10,982 nucleotides of DNA from an uncultured Prevotella sp. (GTDB lineage Bacteria; Bacteroidota; Bacteroidia; Bacteroidales; Bacteroidaceae), in the NCBI GenBank assembly GCA_900548585.1, contig URLI01000052.1, positions 1-10,982 of the forward strand. Direction: 5' to 3'. Under the pieces are notes generated by a model. That model worked only from the letters and a program-made list of their open reading frames with translations. It was not told where the DNA came from and did not search any database. A program made the translations under genes and the position numbers. Positions 7,049 through 10,982 of this stretch are shown here, in pieces; within the stretch, counting starts at the first letter, position 1, and every line of letters starts with the position of its first letter.

Positions 7049-7080
7049 CACGGGTGCCGGCGCTGCATCCGGCAGCCGTG
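7049..7080. other. GC-rich hairpin upstream of the rbfA promoter
   Basis: CACGG (7049-7053) with CCGTG (7076-7080), and TGCCGG (7055-7060) with CCGGCA (7069-7074), form an 11-bp stem interrupted by one G/G mismatch, with an 8-nt loop. A T-run lies on its left side (7037-7042, plus strand), so it does not look like a terminator for minus-strand transcripts. Confidence 0.5.
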
Positions 7081-7088
7081 ATATGACA

Positions 7089-7124
7089 CACGCATGTCGC
7101 GCCCGGCCGGGCGCGACATGCGTG
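7089..7124 (-). terminator. 36-bp perfect palindrome after the delta-60 gene
   Basis: The 18 bases CACGCATGTCGCGCCCGG (7089-7106) are followed directly by their exact reverse complement (7107-7124). RNA would form a very stable GC-rich stem. It starts 31 nt after the stop codon of the delta-60 protein, so a terminator or 3'-end stabilising role is likely. No U-run follows on either strand, so classic intrinsic termination is uncertain. Confidence 0.55.
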
Positions 7125-7154
7125 CTGTGCTCATGCCATGCTTGCTGGCCGTAA

Positions 7155-8630
7155 TCAGTTCCTAACTGCCTTCTTCACGGCATAAGCCTTCCCCGACACG
7201 CCTTTGGCGGTGACGATGTAAATCCCGTCGGTCACCGGCATCCGTGCCGATGTGCCTTGCGGCGCTCTCTTCACCATTATCTCGCGTCCCGTGATGTCGG
7301 TGACCCTGAGCTCGGCAAGTCTTTCGCCGCATTCCACCGACCATGTGCCGCCGTTGTAGCGTGCCACGAAGGAGTCTCCGCCGCCTTTGGCTCCGCAGAT
7401 GGCTGTGTCCTCCTCCTTGGGAACTGCCACGCGTACAAAGTATGTGGTGTTGAAGCCGTCAAATGCGGTGAAGAACCCGCTTAAGTATGCGAAGCCGTTT
7501 CTGCCGTCAACGTTCATGTAGGTGACGATGGCGTTTGGTCCGCCGCCGAAATTGAACGCGTCCGACATCTTCGACCCGTCTTTGCTGAGGACATAGACGA
7601 AGGCGTTGGACATGACGCTGACATCTCCGCCGGCAACTATGACGTTGTCGCCGGCCTCACGCGACGCGAACACGGCGAGGCTCTCGTCCTCTGGGTTCTG
7701 TGTGAACGGGTATTGCAGCGAGTTGTAGTCGTCGCGCAGGCTTCCGTCCTTGTTTATGACGCAGGTGAGGAACCGTGCGCCGGCATTCACCTCGAGGAAG
7801 TCGCCGCCGACGAGCAGTCCATCGGCGCCGTAGGGCGAGATTGACTTGACGAAGCCGTCGAAGCCCGGCTGGTGGAAATTGTCGTCCAGCTTGCCTTCCG
7901 GCGTTATGCGCACCATGCGCTTGTTTGAGAACTTGCCTCCGTAGGCGCTGAACGCTCCTCCGAGGTATATCGCCCCGTCGTTGTCCATGAAGAAGCCGTC
8001 GACGTATGGCGATGACTTCAGGTGGATTTCCTTGTCGGTCGGCAGGAATGACGCATCGTATTCGCCGTCGGCGCTGAAGCGTGCTATTAGCGGCGCGTGG
8101 TTCCCGTTAACGCGGTTGAAGCCCCCTGCCACGTAGAACCGCCCGTCCGGCATCACGGCGATGTGCTGCAGTTGCACCTCGTTGGTGAACTGGCTGCCCT
8201 CGAGTGTGAACGCGTTGCTGCCGTTGAATGTCCTGTCAAGCGTCCCGTCGGCGTTTATCCTCACCAGCTGCCCAACCGGCTCGCCGTTGTATTTGGTGAA
8301 TGAGCCTGCCACGATGAATTTCCCGTCGGCTGTCACGCCCATGGCGGATGCTATGTTGTCAAACCCCGTGCCGCCCGCGTTGAAGGTGGCGTCGGGCGTT
8401 CCGTCCCCGTTCAGGCGGACGAGCCCGCACACGCTGCGGCCGCCCACTTTCTTGAATGCGCCGGCATAGACGTGCTTGCCGTCATCCTGAATGGCCATTG
8501 CCATGATGTTGCTGTCGAAATCCGGAGTGTAGGTCTTGTCCACGTCACCAGGGTTGAGTTGCGCGCAGGCGGAGGACGACAGCATGGTTGCAAGCGTGAT
8601 CACCGCCAGTTTGAGTGTAGAGTTTTTCAT
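7155..8630 (-). CDS. Exported delta-60-repeat (DUF5122-like) beta-propeller protein with sorting-type tail
   Basis: A 491-residue exported protein. The start at 8630 gives a typical signal peptide, MKNSTLKLAVITLATMLSSS, with probable cleavage after ACA at 21-23; SSAC could alternatively be read as a weak lipobox. A longer frame from 8744 would put this signal 38 residues inside. Residues about 35-400 contain five or six repeats of the delta-60 type: LVRLNGDGTPDATFN (70-84), LVRINADGTLDRTFN (122-136), ARFSADGEYDASF (183-195), VRITPEGKLDDNF (240-252), VINKDGSLRDDYN (291-303) and VLSKDGSKMSDAF (347-359), each preceded by blade-like segments with AGGF or AGSF. The last 50 residues (LRVTDITGREIMV...DGIYIVTA...AVKKAV) resemble a type A type IX secretion sorting domain. 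Probably secreted or on the cell surface; ligand unknown. Confidence 0.8.
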   Translation of the reverse strand: MKNSTLKLAVITLATMLSSSACAQLNPGDVDKTYTPDFDSNIMAMAIQDDGKHVYAGAFKKVGGRSVCGLVRLNGDGTPDATFNAGGTGFDNIASAMGVTADGKFIVAGSFTKYNGEPVGQLVRINADGTLDRTFNGSNAFTLEGSQFTNEVQLQHIAVMPDGRFYVAGGFNRVNGNHAPLIARFSADGEYDASFLPTDKEIHLKSSPYVDGFFMDNDGAIYLGGAFSAYGGKFSNKRMVRITPEGKLDDNFHQPGFDGFVKSISPYGADGLLVGGDFLEVNAGARFLTCVINKDGSLRDDYNSLQYPFTQNPEDESLAVFASREAGDNVIVAGGDVSVMSNAFVYVLSKDGSKMSDAFNFGGGPNAIVTYMNVDGRNGFAYLSGFFTAFDGFNTTYFVRVAVPKEEDTAICGAKGGGDSFVARYNGGTWSVECGERLAELRVTDITGREIMVKRAPQGTSARMPVTDGIYIVTAKGVSGKAYAVKKAVRN

Positions 8631-8676
8631 AATCTGTTGCTTGATATTAATAATGTGTGTTTTTCTTCCAATATTT

Positions 8677-8775
8677 AACCCAGACAGGTCATCACGACAC
8701 TGTTTTCCCCATTTCGTCCTGGCAGTCCCGTTCCCCGGCTGCAATCAGTCCGGGCTCTGATGACCGGTTTGGGTC
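8677..8775 (+). repeat. Copy C of the TIR element, internally deleted (99 bp)
   Basis: The ends AACCCAGACAGGTCATCA (8677-8694) and TGATGACCGGTTTGGGTC (8758-8775) are inverted repeats matching at 15 of 18 positions. The interior matches the complete copy (reverse complement of 10495-10703) in two blocks: GTTTTCCCC-ATTTCGTC-TG-CA-CCCGTT-GCTGC on the left and AATCAGTCCGGGCTCTGATGA on the right. About 100 bases of the middle are missing. It lies upstream of the delta-60 gene, probably inside its 5' leader. Confidence 0.72.
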
Positions 8776-8826
8776 TAAGTGTTGCGATATGTACGGACAT
8801 GTCTGTGATAAAAACATTCCCGGATG

Positions 8827-8834
8827 CAAAGGTA
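8827..8834 (-). promoter_or_regulatory. Candidate -7 box for the delta-60 gene
   Basis: The minus strand reads TACCTTTG, matching TAnnTTTG. No clear TTTG is found at the expected 19-21 nt upstream spacing, so support is partial. If used, transcription would begin near 8820 and the leader of about 190 nt would include repeat copy C. Confidence 0.35.
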
Positions 8835-8930
8835 CTCAAAAATTCCATAAATATGATTTTCCATCGTTCCTTTTTGCGCACTGGTGACGAAAACAATGAC
8901 ATTGCAATGGTTGATTGCATGAAATCACAA

Positions 8931-8954
8931 GGGCGTGCCTGTTTTGGCACGCCC
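8931..8954 (-). terminator. Terminator hairpin downstream of tRNA-Ala
   Basis: GGGCGTGCC (8931-8939) and GGCACGCCC (8946-8954) form a perfect 9-bp GC-rich stem with a 6-nt loop. It starts 26 nt after the tRNA 3' end on the minus strand. Only a short T-containing stretch (TTGTGATTTC) follows. Confidence 0.6.
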
Positions 8955-8979
8955 CGTCTTTATGTATTGCGGAATAACG

Positions 8980-9053
8980 TGGAGCATACAGGACTCGAAC
9001 CTGCCACCTTTTGACTGCCAGTCAAACGCTCTAGCCAGATGAGCTAATGCCCC
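8980..9053 (-). tRNA. tRNA-Ala, anticodon GGC
   Basis: The minus strand folds into a complete cloverleaf of 74 nt. The acceptor stem is GGGGCAT/ATGCTCC with the G3-U70 wobble that marks alanine tRNAs. The D stem is GCTC/GAGC. The anticodon stem TTTGA/TCAAA encloses the loop CTGGCAG (anticodon GGC at 9018-9016, decoding GCC). The T arm is GCAGG-TTCGAGT-CCTGT, and the discriminator is A. The 3' CCA is not encoded. A promoter lies at 9071-9102 and a hairpin terminator at 8931-8954, so it is a single-tRNA transcription unit. Confidence 0.96.
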
Positions 9054-9070
9054 GTGATCTGTTTCGCCTG

Positions 9071-9102
9071 CAAATATAAGCATTTTGCCCGGAACGGACA
9101 AA
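9071..9102 (-). promoter_or_regulatory. Promoter of tRNA-Ala
   Basis: On the minus strand TTTG (9102-9099), 20 nt, then TATATTTG (9078-9071), matching the Bacteroidetes pattern. The start site would be near 9064, about 10 nt before the tRNA 5' end. It is back to back with the greA promoter. Confidence 0.7.
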
Positions 9103-9127
9103 GAAAAGATTAAAAAAAGACAAAAAA

Positions 9128-9159
9128 ATTGCTTGTTATGAAATAAAGCATTATCTTTG
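9128..9159 (+). promoter_or_regulatory. Probable greA promoter
   Basis: The -7 box TATCTTTG (9152-9159) is a full TAnnTTTG match. The -33 box is ATTG (9128-9131), three of four bases, at 20-nt spacing. Transcription would start near 9166, leaving a leader of about 220 nt before the greA ATG. Confidence 0.6.
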
Positions 9160-9269
9160 TGGCGAAAAATACGATAAGGCTGTGCGGGCGCCGGGAGCAA
9201 GCAAGGTGTTTGCTGCGTTGAAACGGTGCCGCAGCGGGTGTATCCATTAGGAAATAACAATGATGTGCG

Positions 9270-9307
9270 TTCCGGTGTAGTGATTTCATGCCGGAATACT
9301 TTTTTTT
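9270..9307 (+). terminator. Intrinsic terminator-like hairpin inside the greA leader
   Basis: TTCCGG (9270-9275) pairs with CCGGAA (9291-9296), and after TAC comes a run of eight T (9300-9307). The 15-nt loop is long but the T-run is the best in the window. It lies 80 nt upstream of the greA start codon, so premature termination or attenuation is suggested. Confidence 0.6.
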
Positions 9308-9321
9308 GTTATGCCCTGAAA

Positions 9322-9343
9322 GCCGCCGGGGATGCACGGCGGC
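9322..9343 (+). other. GC-rich hairpin before the greA ribosome-binding region
   Basis: GCCGCCG (9322-9328) and CGGCGGC (9337-9343) form a perfect 7-bp stem with an 8-nt loop, 43 nt before the greA ATG. There is no T-run after it, so an mRNA-stability or folding role is more likely than termination. Confidence 0.5.
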
Positions 9344-9386
9344 ACTTGTGTGGAATAAAAAACAACAACAATAAAAATAATCAGTT

Positions 9387-9851
9387 ATGGCATACATGTC
9401 ACAGGAAGGCTACGACAACCTCGTTGCCGAAATACAGAGACTGGAGTCGGTGGAAAGGTTGAAGGCTTCCGCCGCGATAGCCGAGGCGCGCGACAAGGGC
9501 GACCTCAGCGAGAACTCGGAGTATGAGGCTGCAAAGGAAGCGCAGGCGAAGCTCGAGAACAAGATAAACACGATGAAGCGACAACTGGCCGGGGCCAAGG
9601 TCGTGGACACGTCGCGCCTGAGCAACGATGCCGTGCAGATTCTCTCCACGGTGGAGATGACGAACATGGCAAACAAGGCGAGGATGACCTACACCATAGT
9701 GAGCGAGAGCGAGGCAAACCTGCGCGAGGGGAAAATATCCATCTCGACGCCGATAGCGCAGGGACTGCTCAACCACAAGGTGGGCGATGTGGTGGAGGTG
9801 ACGATACCGAGTGGTATGATAAAACTGCGCATAGACAAGATTTCGGTGTGA
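9387..9851 (+). CDS. greA: Transcription elongation factor GreA
   Basis: A 154-residue GreA. It enters the RNA polymerase secondary channel and stimulates cleavage of backtracked RNA. The N-terminal coiled coil (about 1-75) carries the catalytic tip GDLSENSEY with Asp39 and Glu42, the acidic residues that position the second metal ion. The C-terminal FKBP-like domain (about 80-154) ends with GLLNHKVGDVVEVTIPSG, the conserved GreA/GreB end motif. The start MAYMSQEGYDNL fits the family. Length is close to the 158 residues of E. coli GreA. The long leader with an internal terminator suggests regulation at the level of early termination. The HIT-family gene follows 68 nt downstream on the same strand. 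Confidence 0.96.
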   Translation: MAYMSQEGYDNLVAEIQRLESVERLKASAAIAEARDKGDLSENSEYEAAKEAQAKLENKINTMKRQLAGAKVVDTSRLSNDAVQILSTVEMTNMANKARMTYTIVSESEANLREGKISISTPIAQGLLNHKVGDVVEVTIPSGMIKLRIDKISV

Positions 9852-9856
9852 CGGGC

Positions 9857-9877
9857 CGGCGCGGGATGCCTGCGCCG
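9857..9877 (+). terminator. GC hairpin between greA and the HIT gene
   Basis: CGGCGCGGG (9857-9865) pairs with CCTGCGCCG (9869-9877) over 9 bp, with one G-U pair and a 3-nt loop ATG. It starts 6 nt after the greA stop. Only CTGTTTC follows, so termination is probably partial and the downstream gene may be read through. Confidence 0.5.
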
Positions 9878-9919
9878 CTGTTTCACGGAACACTCACCTT
9901 TTAACACTTTTATCCAGAC

Positions 9920-10321
9920 ATGACAATATTCAGCAAGATTGCAGCGGGCGAAATACCGTCGTACAAGTGTGCCGGAAGCGACAAGTTCTACGCTTTCCTC
10001 GACATCAACCCGCTGGCAAAGGGGCACACGCTGGTAATCCCGCGCAGGGAGGTTGACTACATTTTCGACCTCACTGACGAGGAGATTGCCGAGTTTCAGG
10101 TATTCGCGAAGAAGGTGGCGGTGGCCATCAAGGCGGCTTTCCCTTGCCGGAAAGTGGCCCAGGTGGTGCTGGGGCTTGAGGTGCCGCACGCGCACATACA
10201 CCTTATCCCAATGCAGAGCGAGGCCGACGTGGACTTCCGCAGGGAGAAACTGAAACTCACGGAAGGGGAGCTCGGGGAAATCGCGGGGCGCATACGCCGT
10301 GAGTTCGAGGCGCGAGGATAA
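9920..10321 (+). CDS. HIT (histidine triad) family protein
   Basis: A 133-residue HIT protein of the HINT/HIT-hydrolase type, cytoplasmic enzymes acting on nucleoside phosphoramidates or dinucleotides. The triad is HAHIHL at residues 90-95 in VPHAHIHLIPM; His92 is the expected nucleophile. The N-terminus IFSKIAAGEIPSYK and the FLDINPLAKGHTLVIPRRE block are characteristic. The Cys often found in the N-terminal FCKI motif is Ser here. Length is normal. No own promoter of clear consensus lies in the 68-nt gap after greA, so it is likely read from the greA promoter. The start at 9920 is favoured by the conserved TIFSKI opening; no Shine-Dalgarno is visible. The exact substrate cannot be told. Confidence 0.93.
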   Translation: MTIFSKIAAGEIPSYKCAGSDKFYAFLDINPLAKGHTLVIPRREVDYIFDLTDEEIAEFQVFAKKVAVAIKAAFPCRKVAQVVLGLEVPHAHIHLIPMQSEADVDFRREKLKLTEGELGEIAGRIRREFEARG

Positions 10322-10494
10322 ACACTGACGATTACAAAGATGCCGTTGCAAAGACCATGCAACGTAGAGTCAACCAGCAAGTGCAAAATTACAAAACTTG
10401 TTTGAAGAATTCGCACTTTGGTGTGGAAAAGTTTAATTTTTCCCTCGGTCTCTCGTTCGGCAAAGCGGCAAATGCAAGTTTACACAATAAGTTT
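10322..10494. other. Spacer after the HIT gene, with two weak inverted repeats
   Basis: No gene is visible. CGTTGCA (10344-10350) and TGCAACG (10358-10364) form a 7-bp stem 23 nt after the HIT stop codon, without a U-run. AAATGCAA (10470-10477) and TTGCATTT (10493-10500) form an 8-bp stem whose right arm overlaps the edge of the repeat at 10495. Either could end the greA-HIT transcript, with low confidence. Confidence 0.35.
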
Positions 10495-10703
10495 GCATTT
10501 AGCCACAATCGGTCATTATAGCCTGAACTGATTTTAGTCGATTGCCCAGGCAGATTTGCTGTTGTCTTTTTTGCAGGAGTAGCGGGCTACGTCAGGAAAA
10601 AACTACTGGCAAGATGCCGGCAAGCGGCTGCAAGCAGCGGAGTAACGGGTTGACAAGACGAAGTGGGAAAACCGTTTCGTAATGACCGATTGGTTTTTAA
10701 TGC
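10495..10703 (-). repeat. Copy D of the TIR element, most complete (209 bp)
   Basis: The left end (10495-10518) and the reverse complement of the right end (10680-10703) are 24-nt terminal inverted repeats matching at 19 of 24 positions, with the common core CAATCGGTCATTA. Read on the minus strand, the interior contains all blocks found in copies A, B and C, so this copy links the other three. No frame encodes a transposase. A target-site duplication could not be settled by eye. Confidence 0.78.
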
Positions 10704-10714
10704 CCTACGGCAAT

Positions 10715-10799
10715 GCAAATTCGGCGTATTTGGTGTACAATCTCGCCTGTTTTGCCTCACAAATACGGCGAATTTGCAATCCAATCTCGCCTGTTTTGC
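10715..10799. repeat. Short palindromic repeat array, locus 2
   Basis: GCAAATTCGGCGTATTTG (10715-10732) and CAAATACGGCGAATTTGC (10760-10777) are inverted repeats with one mismatch. Interleaved with them is a direct repeat, CAATCTCGCCTGTTTTGC, at 10738-10755 and 10782-10799 (44-nt period, identical). The first motif is the same as in the array at 5208-5292. As there, the array sits beside a TIR element. Confidence 0.75.
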
Positions 10800-10982
10800 A
10801 GTACCGCCAATACCCAGTCTTTGTCCTACTTGCCGTCCTGCTGTGTCATTTTGCCTTTGTCCCGTGACTACTGCTCTCATTCTCTGTGTGCCAGGGGTTA
10901 TATATAATATAATGTGTTATTGTGTTCCCTTCCCCGTTTTATAATCGTGAAATGTTAAAAACATCTTTTTTTGAAATTTCCC
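10800..10982. other. Terminal spacer without a recognisable gene
   Basis: The sequence is pyrimidine-rich to 10895 and then AT-rich (TATATATAATATAATG). No frame resembles a known protein, and no full TTTG/TAnnTTTG promoter was found. It may be the upstream region of a gene beyond the window. Confidence 0.4.

Larger units (their letters stand above)
9166..9386 (+). promoter_or_regulatory. Long structured leader of greA
   Basis: The stretch between the predicted start site and the greA ATG holds no gene-sized frame. It does contain an AGCAA/TTGCT hairpin near 9198-9216, a six-codon frame ATG-ATG-TGC-GTT-CCG-GTG-TAG (9260-9280) with AGGAAA 5 nt upstream, the terminator-like hairpin at 9270-9307, and a 7-bp GC stem at 9322-9343. 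The last 35 nt before the ATG are A-rich and unstructured. A short terminated RNA of about 140 nt could arise here. Confidence 0.45.

Noticed and set aside
6968..7051. Longer start for rbfA at 7051
   Set aside because: The promoter boxes at 6991-7021 lie inside this extension, and RbfA begins at the RQNRIARL helix region.
7049..7080. Terminator for the delta-60 gene
   Set aside because: No U-run follows on the minus strand, and the T-run is on the wrong side; described only as a hairpin.
8631..8744. Longer start for the delta-60 protein at 8744
   Set aside because: It would bury the signal peptide and translate repeat copy C; the start at 8630 gives a clean signal sequence.
10663..10944. 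Frames of 61-97 codons at the window end
   Set aside because: They are translations of the second palindromic array and the TIR element, with no family resemblance.

Overview
The window looks like a chromosomal segment of a Bacteroidales bacterium, most likely Prevotella or a close relative. Four things support this. Several upstream regions carry the Bacteroidetes promoter pattern TTTG / 19-21 nt / TAnnTTTG. There is a hybrid sensor with histidine kinase, receiver and AraC-type output in one chain. There is a delta-60-repeat protein with a tail resembling a type IX sorting domain. Genes are GC-rich while the spacers are AT-rich. No rRNA, CRISPR array, phage gene or transposase is visible.

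Layout: 1-885 has no convincing gene; it holds the end of a dispersed repeat, a strong terminator hairpin and AT-rich sequence. From 4886 down to 886 (minus strand) runs a probable operon: two tandem TM2-domain membrane proteins, a DUF2752 membrane protein and a 901-residue TPR / histidine kinase / receiver / AraC regulator. It has a near-consensus promoter at 4994-5024, an internal hairpin at 4465-4508 and a candidate end hairpin at 782-817. The spacer 5025-5402 holds a second repeat copy and a palindromic array. From 6967 down to 5403 (minus) lie rbfA and an FtsX/LolC-E-type permease, overlapping by 4 nt. At 8630-7155 (minus) is a secreted or surface delta-60-repeat protein with a 36-bp perfect palindrome downstream. 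A tRNA-Ala(GGC) lies at 9053-8980 (minus). Divergently on the plus strand are greA, with a leader of about 220 nt containing a terminator-like hairpin, and a HIT-family protein. The end, 10322-10982, holds the most complete copy of the dispersed repeat and a second palindromic array.

Functionally, rbfA, greA, tRNA-Ala and the HIT gene are housekeeping. The accessory interest is (i) the TM2-TM2-DUF2752-hybrid sensor operon, a possible envelope-sensing module; (ii) a family of short elements with terminal inverted repeats and no coding capacity (MITE-like), present four times including an internally deleted copy; (iii) short palindromic arrays beside two of these elements; and (iv) a greA leader arranged like the E. 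coli GraL leader. All assignments come from reading the sequence; no database search was run.
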